Shown here: in pieces, positions 24,410 through 36,674 of the stretch
How positions within the stretch are numbered: the first letter of the stretch is position 1
How the letters are laid out: every line of letters begins with the position of its first letter
Assembly (NCBI GenBank): GCA_951799425.1
Contig: OX637394.1
Coordinates: 27,626,001-27,690,000 of the forward strand
Direction: 5' to 3'
Length of the DNA stretch: 64,000 nucleotides
Source of the DNA: Ilex aquifolium
Taxonomy: Eukaryota; Streptophyta; Magnoliopsida; Aquifoliales; Aquifoliaceae
Notes under the pieces: generated by a model
Database searches by the model: none
What the model was told of the DNA's origin: nothing
What the model saw: the letters and a program-made list of their open reading frames with translations, nothing else
Made by a program: the position numbers and the translations under genes

Positions 24410-25920
24410 TGACTTGATCCGAATGTGTATACCCAAATGTAGGCGGTCAAGTTGTAGTAATAATTCAGTTAAGTTCGGAGTCGAATCCACAGAGAACTAA
24501 TGTTGGTGTTTGAAGTTAAGATCAATAGAGGTAAAGGTTTTTGAAAGTCTTGAATTTGGGAGTTGTGATGGTGACGATATTTTCTAAACAAAATATAAAC
24601 TCTTTAAATGGAAATAAAAGCCACTCTTTAGTTCGAGGACCTAGAAATGTGTAGATGGGTTTGGATGCGATGTTTGTGCAATATTGATTACTCGATTAAC
24701 CCCTAGATCAGTAGCAAGTTACTCGGAAGATAATGATTGAATGCGTGAATTAAGATTATAGCTCTGACATTTTTGTAGAAAAGCATAAGAACTGCTTATG
24801 CTGAGAATTAACCCATCCGTAAACAATAAAATAACCTTACAAAGCATCTAACAATAGTTAAGCTATTTAACCATAAATTAAAACACAATGTAAGTGAAGA
24901 ATGAAAGATTGTCATGAAGACCTAACTTGGGTACGTGCAAGAAATCATTAAAATCACCTATACCAAGACTTAACTTATGTATAGGTGGTCAAGCAATTGT
25001 AGAAAGTACTTTAGCTTTGCTAGATACATTCAATCATTTAACATATAAAGGAAAGTATAATACAATAAACATAAATGAAATTGCACAAATATAACTTTTG
25101 AACAATACTTTACATGTCCATCACCTCTTACTAAAGAGTTAGTGAGACACTACTCACTCTTCATTGCTAGAAGAAAGCTAGAAAAGTGAGTGAATCTCAT
25201 CCCTCTAAGTAGAGAAACTTAGAATTACAAAGGTAGAACTATAAAGAAAGTACAAGAATTCTCTCCAACAAAGAATAAATGAAATACTATCTGCCCTTCG
25301 TGGTAGCATGAGAGCTAGAAAGGTGGAAGAAATTCACTTTTCTAGATGAAGGAGAAAGCCATACAAAATGAAAGAAATACTAAGAAAATAGAAGAAAACT
25401 AACTAATTTATAGGGGAAATTCCTCTTCCAAAGATTGTGTCCCTTACTTTACGAGGATGGGGGTATTTATAGAAAAGGAGAGCACGAAATCCGGATTGAA
25501 GAGTCAAGTTTGAAATTTGTCTATTTGGCAAAGGAATCCAGACGGTAGGTGGCGTTTAGACGATGGCTAAAAATGAAAAATTATGCAAAACTGTTTTGGC
25601 AACTCACTGTCTAATCCTTGTCTAATTTCCTTTGACTTGGGAGGGGCGTTCAGATAGTGAAGTGGTGTCCAGATGGTGAAGTGGCGTCTGGACGGTGGCT
25701 ATCTTCTAGAAGGTCTTCAATTTTGAATTCTTTGGTTGTTCCCTCCATATTCTTTTGTCTTCAAACCTTAGGAAATCAAATTTTAACCCCTGCAATTGAT
25801 GTTAATCTCTTAATCCACCCTCTACTATTAAAATCATCTAATTTATATCTTAATAAACATGAATTGGAAGTAATTAACTCATACAATGCATTGAAAAGTT
25901 ACACTTTTGAGAGTTAATCA
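24410..25920 (-). repeat. 5' LTR of A2
   Basis: It begins TGACTTGATCC beside the primer site and ends GAGTTAATCA at 25920 (1511 bp). A minus-strand TATA box lies at 25464-25471 (CTATAAATACC). Upstream of it, at 25538-25715, are decayed palindromic words such as GCGTCTGGACGG, GTGTCCAGATGG and GCGTTTAGACG. No coding frame is supported. Its right edge enters the extra-ORF region of Tat element T1, so A2 seems to have inserted there. Confidence 0.7.
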
Positions 25921-26142
25921 GTGTTGCCTAGGTTGAGGAGCACGACTTGAGGTCGTTCAGGTAGCTCTTGACACCTGAAAAATTGAAGAAGTACGAACTT
26001 TTTCCTTTCGTCAAAGAGACTCCAACTGGTAAGTGGATCCCTCTTTGAACAACATCCTTGCAATTGTTGTTGTTTTTTTGGGGTACTAATCTTTTCTTTT
26101 ATGCTTACAAATCTTGTAATAATATCTTCCAATAAGTAGCTA

Positions 26143-27300
26143 TTGATGAAAGCTATGGAAGATAGGAAGCGGTTGATGAAAACGGCCAACCTTCCCGCTT
26201 CTAAGCAAGTAATGGTGACCGATCCTCCTCCTCTTGAGAAGACCTCGATCCCCACTTTGACAGAGATACCGCAGTCGACATTGAGCAGGATCTTCTTGGG
26301 GAGATGCCATCTGAGGGGACCTTGGAACTTTTATAAAATTACTCGGCTAGCCCTGGCAATGCTTTGGCACAACCCGAGAAGGCCTATGTGCCTTTCGAAA
26401 AGACCTCGAATTCCCCAGCTCTTCTTACTCTTGTGACTAGGGGGGACTAGAGAGCAATTGGCATTAGCTCTGACCAACTAGTCCAGGTCAGGGGAGGTCC
26501 CAATTTTCTATGTTATCCTGCCATGGTCATTCAAGCATTCTCAGCCATTGTTCCTGACGAAGACCTCTGTGAGGCCGGGGAGCTCAAATTTAGTGATAAG
26601 GCTACCAATGCTCTCCATGGTTTGGCTGCAGTAAGGTTCTTCTCGTATTCAATTTTCTTGTGCATGGGTTATTCTTCTAAATGCTCTACCTTCATTTGTA
26701 GTCCATCGCCTACATCAAGTCCATGACCCCCTAGGCTCAAGGGTTAATTAGGTTGTACAATAAGAAGAATCTTGAGCTCACTAATTGCAAGGACAAGTTT
26801 GGGGCCCCCAAGCATGAAGTAAAAGGTCTTAAGTCTTTGGAGTGCTCTTTGAAGAAAGATCTAGCCTCTAGAGAGTTGGAGGTCTCCAGGCTAGTCGAAG
26901 TGGTGGATGTGGCCAAGTCTGACAAGGCTAAGGCTAAGCAAGAAGCAATGCAACTGAAGGCTGACGTAGATGACACCTCCAAAGCACTCCAAGATGGGAG
27001 TGGCTTCGAAGAAGCTGGAAGTGACTTTGAAGGCGAAGGAATCGAGAAGCTTAAATAAGAGTTTGCCAATATCGAAGGATTCAACAATTTCATAGAGTTA
27101 GCCCAGGACAAATTTACTGAGCTTGACTTTGGTTCCATCAAGTTGGTCTTTCTTGAAGAATGAGCTCAGGAGAAGGCGGTTAAGGCCTCGACTGAGGGAG
27201 CTGCTTGGGATGGTCATCTAGAAGAATGAGCTGAGGACACTATTGAGTAGTAGGAGACTGAGTAGGAGGCAAACCAAAGAGTGGCCTTTCTCTTTTTGTC
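26143..27300 (+). pseudogene. Extra ORF region of T1, coiled-coil protein remnant
   Basis: Plus-strand frames at 26143-26436, 26523-26726 and 26753-27058 seem to be parts of one eroded gene. The last is rich in Lys, Glu, Leu and Ala (LKKDLASRELEVSRLVEVVD, AKAKQEAMQLKADVDD), a predicted coiled coil. Further acidic sequence follows. It resembles the plant 'putative gypsy type transposon' proteins with long C-terminal coils, but I cannot confirm the family from sequence alone. Its position, after pol and opposite in strand, fits the antisense ORF of Tat elements. It has several breaks. Confidence 0.45.
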
Positions 27301-27309
27301 AAACACTTG

Positions 27310-28545
27310 TAAAAGTTTGTGTTTGTAAAAATTGCTAAGTGTTTGAAAGTTTTCTTCTTTGCAACTATCATCCTTATGAATGAAGAACTTTCTTTATTTT
27401 TACCTTCAAATTGCATGCTTCTTTTTACCTCTTGAGAAACACTCGTTAGTGCTTAAGAGGACAAGTTTCTTACTTAGTTTTATGCTTTAAAAATCAGTAG
27501 GAACTGATCTATGCTTGCCAGCCTTCACTAGAGTGGCCTCTTTATGACTTAGGGAATAAGATGGTAAAAGGCCACAGAGGAGTACATAGAGCTCGTTCGA
27601 GTGGTCCTTCATGGTCACTCGAGAAGTGTATGCTCCTAGGTAGGTTTGAGAAGTGATTTTTATTCTAGTGCCAACTGCCCTATAACCTCCCTCCCACCAA
27701 TCAAGCGGTCGTTTATGAATCTAAGTTTTCTTATTTACTAAGACTACCCTTATTTCAGGCCTATAAATAGCGAGAGCCTTTCTCATAGCTCAGTTAAGCC
27801 TCTTGTGAGATTTCTAAGAGAGAAAACATATCATCTACCTTAAGAGCTTCCACCACTAACTTATATCCCTAAACCTAAAGGCTATCTCTAGAGATTCTAC
27901 CTAACCTCAACACTTGGTGTTGAAGATCTTGATTGTTTAGAACCAAACTCACTGGTGTGTGCATACCGAGAATTGTTGACGTGCCCATGATTGCTCAAGG
28001 TCTACACAAATTATGGGTAGGGAGGTCCAAGTGAAGCTTTGCCAAACATCGAAGGAGGGCCTTTAATGGAGAGATAACAAGGAACAAAGCATCTAGCCAT
28101 GATATTGGTTTAGGTATAAGACTCAAGTACTTGTATGTTGCCTTAGTGAGTAGTAGATTAGGTATTGGTGAACCCCAAGTGGTTCCCCATGGTTTTTCCC
28201 GAGGAGGGTTTTTTGCATCAACAAATCACTTGTATTATTTATTGTTTATCATATACAATTATGATTGTTAGCACAAATGTGCACTATGTGTTTGTGGGAA
28301 TGATTGTTTGACTATCTATCTATACATAGTTGTGTAATTTGAGTTTGGGATTTGGTACCGACGTGAGATTGATTTTGAGCGAATTAGTTGAAGATGAATT
28401 AAAATAAATCGTCACGTGTGAAATGGGTAAGGCTGACTAAAGGGGTTCTCACATTAATTGTTATATCTTTATGGGAAGAAGTAATTTTGGTAATTGGTAA
28501 TCAATTGGGATAAAAATGAAAACCCTATTCACCCCCTCTAGGTAA
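27310..28545 (+). repeat. Copia-like LTR (solo or partial)
   Basis: The sequence has a plus-strand TATA box at 27762-27769 (CCTATAAATAGCG). About 430 bp later comes TTTTTCCCGAGGAGGG followed by GCATCAACAAATCACTTG, and it closes with CCCTATTCACCCCCTCTAGG. This succession is typical of plant Ty1/copia LTRs. I could not fix either boundary or a target-site duplication, so the limits are approximate; the first part may belong to T1. No protein-coding frame is present. Confidence 0.5.
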
Positions 28546-31500
28546 AGTATTTATAGCTCCACGTTTATAATCGTGAGGGAAGATCCACATTGGGTTCCTC
28601 CTCCCAGAACAATAGGGGCGTGCTTCTTCATTCTGTAGCTCATAATTACTGGGTTTGACCACCTTTTTCACCACGCAAGGACCTTCCCAATTTAGGCCGA
28701 GCTTGCTATGTTTGGGGTCCTTCCTTGGTAACAATAGTTCCTTTAGAACTAAGTCTCCTACCTCGAATCTTCATTTATGAACTCTTCGATTGTAATAATG
28801 AGTTTTCCATTGCTGATAGTTGAGATCTTTTGTAGGGCCTCACTCCTCTTTTCATCCAAGAAGTCCAAGTTGAGGAGTAGAGATCGATCGTTTTACTCAA
28901 GGTTGGACAACTCCCTCCTTGGTGAAGGAAGGTAGACCTTTACTGGTATGGCTACTTCATTTCCAAAGGCTAGACTAAAAGGTGACTCATTAGTAGATGT
29001 TCGAGTTTTTGTCTTGTACACCCATAACACACTTGGGAGATAGTCCCCCAATTGATTCTTTAACGCCTCTAACCTAGTCTTTAGAGCCTTTACTATGGTC
29101 TTTATTGTGAAGTCTATATGCCCGTTTGCTTGTGGATAAGCTAGGGAATAATATTAGTTCCTGATTCCTAATTCAGCACAGAAATTTCAGAACCCATCAC
29201 AATCGAATTACTTTCCATTGTCTGACACTATTTCCCTCCGAATTTTGAAATGAGAAACAATCGACCTCCTGATGAAGTTTTCATTTTATGCTCTGTAACC
29301 GTTGCGAGGGGCTTGACCTCAGCCCACTTGGTGAAATAGTCAATAGCCACTACTACAAACTTGTACTGCCCCACACCGATTGGGAGAAGCCCAAATGATG
29401 TCAATCCCCCAGTGCTTAAACGGCCATAGGATTAGAACTGGGTTGAGCTACTCAAGCGGGCACCTCGGGATATTTTAATAAATCTTGCACAACTTACATT
29501 TCTTGACCTGGTCAGCAATGTCCTTCATTATCATGGGCCAATAGTACCCTCGTCTTATGGCCTTATATGCAAGCGTTCGAGCTCTTATGTGATTTTCACA
29601 TATTCCTTCGTGGATTTCCCTAAGTATTTAGTCAGCCTCTGCCAAGATGACACACCTGAAGAGTGACCATGAAAATCCTCTCTTATAGAGTTTTCCCTAA
29701 AAGATAAGGAAACTAGATGCCTTACTCCTGAGTTTTATTGCTTCCTTTGGGTCTTGTGGCAAGTTCCCTTCTTGCAAGTACTTATATATCGGGTCCATTA
29801 AACTCGGACCCTCCTCCACAGACATGGTATTCTCATTCTCTTTGAGTGAAATGCTCGGTTTTGTTAGGTGTTCTAATGGGACCTTGTTATCTAGGCCCCC
29901 TTGAGGAGTTATGGCCAGCTTGGCTAGCAAATCTGGTCAAACAATTTCAGCTCTAGGAACATTTCAGATCTCAGTGTGGAGAAATTTGGCTAACAACTCA
30001 TTTACTACTCCGAGATATGCTGTCAGACTATTCTTCTTAGCTTTGTACTCGGAGTTGACATGCTAGACCACCAATTGGGAATCACTGTAGATGAGAATTT
30101 GCTGAGCTTTCGTGGATTGAGCCAATCTAAGCCCTTTTGGGGAGCTCGTGGGTAGGAGTGAACTCTTATAGGATTTCAGCCACAACCTAACCTTTGATCG
30201 ACATCCTAGACTTGAATTTGATGTTAAACTCTCCTAGCTCTATATCCCATTTAGCCAACTGACTTGAAGACTCTGGTTTATGTATGACCTACTTCATTGG
30301 CTAGTTGGTTGGTATCTTTCCTCTGCTCCTCTTAGAGCCTTGCTACAAAAATACACTGGCCTCTGCACTTTCTTCTTTTCTCTGACTAAGGCAGTGATGA
30401 CTCAGAAGTTAGAAACTGCTAGATACAAGGTCAGGACCTCTCATGGTTTAGGACTAACCAAGACAGGCGGAGTGCTTAAGTAGGCCTTCAACAACTAAAA
30501 GGCTTCCTCGCATTTCTTGTCCCACTTGAAAGCTGCTTTTAACAACTTGAAGAAAGGCTATCACTTGTTACTTGCTGGAGAAACGAACCTGTTCAAGGTA
30601 GCAATTGTTCTTATGAGGCGATGGACCTTTTTCGTGCATGTTGGGGACTTTATCCCCAGAAATGCCTTCACTTTCTCTAGATTAGTTTCTATCGTCCTGT
30701 AGTTCACTATGAAACTGAGAAAATTTCTTACAGTCACCTCAAATGAACACTTAGCAAGGTTCAATTTCATGCCATACATTTGAAGGATCTGAAAAAACTT
30801 CTCTAGATGGCTAATATGCTGGTCGAATTTAAGTGACTTGACCAACATGTTGTCAATGAAAACCTCCAGGGTTGTTCTGATCTTATCAGTAAACATCTTG
30901 TTGACTAATAGTTGATATGTGGCCCCTGCATTCTTTAACCCAAAGGGAATCACCTAATAGCAATAGGTCCCCTATTTGGTTATGAAGGAGGTTTTCTCCT
31001 AATATTCTGGGTCCATCATGATATTGTTATAACCTAAAAAGACATCCATGAAATTGAGCAGCTCATGGCCTAAGGTGGCATCTATAATCAAATCAATTCA
31101 AGATAGGGGAAATAATCCTTTGAACATGCTTTATTTAGGTCGGTAAAGTCGATGCAGAGACTCCATTGCCTTTTGATTTTTTTTACCAAAATCACATTGG
31201 CAAACCAGCTTGGGTAGTCGACCTCTTGAACTGATTTGGCTTTGAATAGCTTGGACACTTATTCATTGATTTCTTTTTGCCTTTTTGGCGCAAAATTCCT
31301 CCTTTTTTGTTTTACGGGCTTATAGCTCGGGTACACACTTAGCTATTATGGACGATCACCCAGGATCTATACCCTTCATGTGTTCCTGTTTCCAGGTGAA
31401 GATGTTTGAGTTACCTTTGAGGAATGTAATGACCTTGACCTTGATCTCACTCAACAGTTTGGATTTGACGAAGACAACATGGCTTTGGATCCTCTCCTAA

Positions 31501-31700
31501 CTGAACTATCTCGAGCTCTTCAGAGGGCATTGTTCTTGAATCCACCTTGTCTCTCATGTCCAGGTCATCCATCTAGACTGCGCCTACCTCCTTTTTCTTT
31601 GTTGAAGTCAGATAGCATTCCCTTCAACTCTTTGGTCTGCCCTGACTGCACCTACCCTATTTTTGGAGGGGAACTTCATCACCAAATAGTAGGCCGAGGG
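28546..31700 (-). pseudogene. T1 pol: reverse transcriptase, RNase H, integrase remnant
   Basis: Minus-strand pieces in order: reverse transcriptase at 30561-30953 with MIPFGLKNAGATYQLLVNKM, VFIDNMLVKSL and MKLNLAKCSFEV; an RNase H to integrase linker at 29697-29930 (PIYKYLQEGNLPQDPKEAIK); and the integrase C-terminal part at 28525-28734 (KLGLNWEGPCVVKKVV). All are characteristic of the Tat lineage. The gene is a fossil with many breaks. Confidence 0.75.
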
Positions 31701-31826
31701 GACAACCTTAAGGGCATTTAAGGAAGGTCATTTGAGGATTATGTTGTAGGCAAATGGGAATTCAACTAACATAAACTTAACGAAGGTGGTGCCTTGGCAA
31801 TGAGGGTCTCTAATGGTTAAAATTAA

Positions 31827-34801
31827 CTAGATTGAGCCAAGAGGATATACCTTCTCTGCAGAGAAGCCTACTAGGGGAGACCTGATGGGTAGGAGTCGTT
31901 CCCTGTCGATCCCGAGGTGGCCAAATGCTCTAGTAAAAATGATGTTAGCATACCTCCCATTATCCACCAGCACACATTGGATGTTCTTGTTCATGGTGAT
32001 CGCTCCTACAACTAACGTGTGGAGCAAACTTTGAAAAGGTCTTTTGAACGGGCTTTGTGTATGTGTTTTTGCGTGCTGAGTTGGTCTCCCCTCCTCCAAG
32101 GAACCTTCCAAAAATAACATGAATCTCCCCAATAAGATGTGGATGGTGTTGTTGTTGTTGTCCAACCCGAGGTGGCTCTTGTGGCTTTACAACTCAGTTT
32201 CCGCCTTATCGAGCCACAAACCTCCCTAGGTAACCTTTTTGGATGAGGTATTCATTCTCCTTTTTCAATTAGATGAATGTTTCTGTTTCATTCTTGTGAT
32301 CTTTATGAAAATGGAAGAAATGGTTCATGTAACTCTTTCGAGGGTCTGACCTCATCTTTGGAGGCCACTTCACGTACTTCTTGTTTTGAACTTAGTGCAA
32401 TATCTATGTTACTGGGGCGTTCAAGGGGGTGTACTGTTCTGGGGGCAAACTGCATTTGGAAGCCTGGATTTGGGGGTCCCAACCAGTCTTTCACATCTCC
32501 CTTTCTTTTGGGAGATCGAACTCGGCTCTTCTTGGGACTAGAATTTTTCTTTCATTTGTCCCCATGCTGGCCTGGCACAGCTGAAGAGCTGCACCTGGCA
32601 TGGAGAACCTCTTCCACATTGATGTATTTTTTTGTTTTAGCCAACACCTTGCCTATGCTGGCATGAGGGTTCTTAGAGACTGAGAAAAGGCAATCAGATG
32701 ACTAGAGCCCAACTATGAACATAGTTAAGGCTAACTTATCGTTCAGGCCATTGACTTGGAGGGATTCTTGGTTGAATCGTTGTACGTACTAATTAACCAT
32801 CAAAAGTGATATTTTATTATATTTAATGATTAGTTAATTAAATATTATTTGAGATAAAAAGTTTAGATTCCTTTATTATCTAGCTTGATACTTGTTCCAG
32901 TTGTTTGATTTATTTCGTTGGTAATTTGATTGATTTAAAGTAATAATGGATAAGGCAAGTGAAGTAAATACTATAGGAAGAGTCGCAGTAGAGAAGGAGA
33001 TATTTGATAAGGATTAAATGGTCAAGATTAAAATATGAAGATTTGAAGATAAGACAACAAATTACTCCTTGTGGGAGTCCAAATTAGTAGAAAACTCATT
33101 TAGAGTTAGATTAGGAAAGAATTCTAGAAGATAAGGTTTTGACACGTCTTTAGTATTTTAGTCATATCTTTTGATTTCGATGTCCGATTGACCTGATTGT
33201 TGTGGAATTGAAAAAAAGATGTCAATTGCTACAAAAATGTATTTCATGAAAATTTTGAGAATCGGCCTTTAACTATGCAAAAATCGAGCTCAAAAGACTT
33301 CAATATGGTACCCGCGCCCCCAAGATTTGATGCACGGAATTTGACCTAAAAAGACTTATTTTTGGAAAGGGATTGTTCCCAAACCAACCCTAGACCTACT
33401 ACTTATACCTAGACTTTACTATAAATAAAGGCTCTCATCTGTTGAGAGAGCATCCTATATCACTACCTTTTTCATTATTTATGCTTTGGAGATTTGTGAG
33501 AAATTTTCTTTCGTACTTTTTAATGATGGTATGAATCTAAGATTGTGAGTCAATTATTTATGTTTTATGCAATTATTTTTCAAATGCTTTAAAGTTATAT
33601 TTTCTTGTAATATAGATTGATTGAATGATTGTTAGTAAAGTTTTATACTATGTATAATTATTTGATTATTCATTAAATTGATTGAATTCTTGGTATGAAT
33701 AATGCTTATGAACTAGTTATTCAATTCCTATTTTTAAATTATTCGAATTTTGTGTTTTCAAAGCACTAACGTTGGAAATCAATTGAGATAATAGTAATTA
33801 CATAAACATATTTATTTGATGAACATGAATAGATGCAAATCCCAATGCTAAAGTCATTTTTCTAATTAATAAATTCCTTATAAAAATTTTCTACTTTTAT
33901 ATTTTCTTTGATCTTTGTGGTTCGAACTCAGACTTCCGAGAATTATTACTTCTTGACCACTTGCACCTGTGTGTCCCTATTTGGGATCAAGCACGTACTT
34001 TCTAAGTGCCTCGTTTGGTTTCTGTTTGATGCTAAGAAGTTAAGTGGTCGACTTGAGGTGGGTCCTCGCACCGATAACATGGGAAACAAACTGCATAGAC
34101 AAATCCTTAAAATAGGAGATCGAAAATGGGGGTAGCCTATTGTACCATGCTAGTGCAGAGCCTTTGAGAGTGATGGTGAAAGCCTTACATTGAACTGGAT
34201 CTTAGTACATATGAAGCTCCATCTAATTTTTAGAAGTGTTGAGATGGTCAAATGGGTCTCTGGTCCTGTCGAAGGGTTCAACCTGGGCATCTTGAACTTT
34301 GCAAGAAGAGGGAAATGTTGGATTTCAGGCGTGAAGGGAGATTCTGTCTGCTGGACCAGAGCCTCCATTGATACTAGAGCTCGGTTCTTAACTATATTCT
34401 TAACATTTCCATTTAAGTTTTGGACTTCCCTGATTTTTTCTTCCCGATACTGGTTTAACGGATTCTGTTGGAGTGGAGGTTAAGGGTTATGCCTCATTTC
34501 CTCCCCAATTATACTATGAGCCTTGTCCTCATGGTCTTACTAAGCTTGACGATGGTGAACATTCTCATCAGAATGGCTCCAATTGTCTTCCTTCGTCACT
34601 CCATTAAGAGGCATCTAAGCGGGTGGATTTCGAGGAGACTGGGGTTGTTGGCAGTGAGGAAAGCAATGATCTATTGATTTTGCCTAAGGAGGCACACCAT
34701 AGTTTCTTCGTAGGTCTCTGGTTCGTCCACCAAAGGTAGATTTGGAGGAGGAGCTGGTGAAGGAGGAGCACTCTGTTGATTTTCAGGGTTTTGACTCATG
34801 C
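31827..34801 (-). pseudogene. T1 gag and protease remnant, holding a solo LTR
   Basis: Gag starts at about 34801 on the minus strand with MSQNPENQQSAPPSP. Capsid-type segments follow (ITLKGSALAWYNRLPP and PNEALRKYV on one side of the solo LTR; QRFNQESLQV on the other). Protease-side sequence at 31827-32165 has IQCVLVDNGRYANIIFTRAF. These match Tat gag-protease proteins. The solo LTR at 32790-33993 separates the two gag halves exactly within the capsid motif. Confidence 0.7.
32790..33993 (+). repeat. Solo LTR inserted in T1 gag
   Basis: A block of 1204 bp is flanked by CGTAC at 32785-32789 and 33994-33998, with gag coding resuming on both sides. It ends ATCAAGCA and begins TAATTAACC, so the first dinucleotide differs from the usual TG, possibly by a later transition. 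A TATA box at 33420-33427 (ACTATAAATAAAGG) gives plus orientation. The last 100 bp (TTCGAACTCAGACTTCCGAG then ACCACTTGCAC) look like the end of a plant LTR. Family not assigned. Confidence 0.7.
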
Positions 34802-34857
34802 TTTTTGTCATGACCATCAATCAAACAAAAGAGGATTTTATGAAAAACTACGAATGC

Positions 34858-34877
34858 CATCACTACAAACGGTGCCA
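34858..34877 (-). promoter_or_regulatory. Primer-binding site relic of T1
   Basis: The minus strand reads TTTGGCACCGTTTGTAG next to the LTR edge. It resembles the TTTGGCGCCGTCTGTGG sequence common beside Tat-lineage LTRs, with a few differences. Confidence 0.6.
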
Positions 34878-34880
34878 AAC

Positions 34881-35514
34881 TGATGGTGCAACAAATAGAA
34901 GAATAGAGATTTACAAAATGCATATGGGTTGAATGTGGAGGAAGTCTGTGTTTGTGAGGGGTGCGTTGTGTCGTGAACATTAAATGGAAAGAGAAATCAA
35001 GAATTTAAGTGGTTCACCCAACTGAATAGCTCGGCTAGTCCACTGTCAATGGAGTCTCTTCCTCATATGCCACTTGTATTACTTGAAGAATAAGAGGGTG
35101 ATTATAGAGGGATAGATTCCCTTTTCTAAGAGGTATGTACCCTATTTATACATGAATGGGGGTTGCGGGCCTCACTCATCATTACATGGTCCCCCAAATC
35201 TCCTAGAATCCTTGGGGAATATTTGGTTATTAGAGATAATATTGCCCGAGGGCCACATGATCTTCTAAAAGTGGTGAGGCGGCATTCTTGAAACGGTGAC
35301 TTACTACCCAAGGTATAATTGACTTGTTGAGCTCTCCTTTTCCCCGCAGCATGTCATGAGCTATTTCAATGATGGCCGAGCTGCTTAGCTTTTCCCAGGT
35401 GATCTTAGGATTTATATTTTCGTGTTGGATGCCACTGGTCAGGTCAGCTGAGTAGAGGTCAACTATATCAAGCTGCTGTGTATTTAATCTGAATGGTAGT
35501 TTTTGGTATCATCA
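34881..35514 (-). repeat. 5' LTR of T1
   Basis: It starts TGATGGTGCA and ends GTATCATCA (TGATG/CATCA ends, 634 bp). A minus-strand TATA box, GTATAAATAGGG, lies at about 35143-35150. No partner LTR is found, so age cannot be estimated from divergence. Host-like DNA begins at 35515. Confidence 0.65.
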
Positions 35515-36674
35515 TGGATAAAATACTGGGAATGAGTTTTAAATATTGAATATATTTTTATTGCATTTTAGGAAGATGACCAACAATTCTTGCAGGCTAA
35601 CACTCCATATTTTGTCATATTACAAAAATCTGTCCAACATATATTTTAGCAACTTGCCTAGTGGCCAATACCATACTATTGTGGTGGGGGGAATCTGTTA
35701 TAATATCTCACATCTCAATGGATGTTAGAGTAATTTCACAAACAACAGGGGTGCATTGAAAATATCATAAATAATAAGGGGTATCATTGTAATTTATCCT
35801 TTTATTTTTGTAAAAAGTTACGATTTTTGTAATGTTGTAGACGGTTAGACTCGATCGGCTCAATTTTTTTTAATTCTATTAACAAGGTTTTTAAGATTAT
35901 ACTATGCAGATAATTCTATTTTAGCATAGTGGATTGGGTGTAAAGGAATACAATGGCGGTGAAATGCGCGTGGGCATAAAAGAAGGGGGACCAGAAATGT
36001 GGAACTCGGCAATTCAACTTAATTAATTCTTGCGGAAGGATATGGTCCAGCCAGCCTCATTCCATCAATTTGGATTAAATATTGTACTTTACGCTCACAC
36101 TGTACTATCGTCATGCCATGTTAATTAGGGTTCTCAATTCCAATTTGTCCTCTCATCTTTCATGCTATTATTTTCGAATTATATCATTTTAATTCGTACG
36201 GTGTCAATAATCACACACAAAAAATTATTTAATTTTTGGGTTTATTAACCAATCAATTAAATTGACACTCCTAAATATTATTATTTAGTTAAAAATAATT
36301 TAAAAAATAAATTAAATTTCAATGCATTTCCTAAATAATTATTATATTATATACAAGAGTAGTTGAATTATATAAAATTTTTCGTGCTCACTTTTTATAT
36401 TTTTTTTTAAATGATAACACCAACTGACAGTAATGACATGGTGTTATCATTATGTTGAATATTGTTACATCTATTTTTTTATCAAAAATATTAATCAATG
36501 ATTCCAAGTAATGAATATAGATCAATTTTGATACAGTAACATATCGTGGTCTTATCCATTAAATTATGCATTCCCCCTCGCCATCTCCCCCACCCCACCC
36601 CACCCCACCCCACAACATCTAGTTTTACTTTGACCCCGGCAAACCTCACGAGCTGAGCTTATTTATAACATAAT
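35515..36674. other. AT-rich non-coding DNA, probably host intergenic
   Basis: No gene or known element is recognised. A short plus-strand frame at 35546-35728 has no family resemblance. A segment near 35745-35810 resembles sequence often seen at edges of plant MITEs, but I found no paired end. A low-complexity CCCCA repeat lies at about 36583-36612. Confidence 0.5.

Larger units (their letters stand above)
10346..25920 (-). mobile_element. Athila element A2, decayed, split by two insertions
   Basis: A single minus-strand Athila element can be followed in three blocks: RNase H and reverse transcriptase (10362-11191), more reverse transcriptase (13091-13472), then protease, gag, primer-binding site and 5' LTR (21721-25920). 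The gaps are a solo LTR at 11192-13090 and a non-autonomous Tekay-like element at 13473-21720, each flanked by a 5-bp target-site duplication, so the blocks were once contiguous. Integrase and the 3' LTR are not found in the expected direction. It carries many breaks (well over ten), and its primer site is decayed by transitions, so it is among the oldest elements here. Confidence 0.8.
25921..35514 (-). mobile_element. Tat-lineage Ty3/gypsy element T1, decayed
   Basis: On the minus strand the order is LTR (34881-35514), primer-site relic, gag, protease, reverse transcriptase, RNase H, integrase. Beyond the end of pol lies a plus-strand ORF region (26143-27300). Gag, the FGLKNAGATYQ reverse transcriptase motif and the integrase C-terminus (LGLNWEGPCVV) are Tat type, and Tat elements such as Grande are known to carry an antisense ORF after pol. 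The element holds a copia-like LTR near its integrase end and a solo LTR in gag. The 3' LTR is not seen. It has many breaks and is old. Confidence 0.75.

Noticed and set aside
35546-35728. A 60-codon frame in the host-like segment
   Set aside because: No splice or start context beyond chance, AT-rich composition, no family resemblance.
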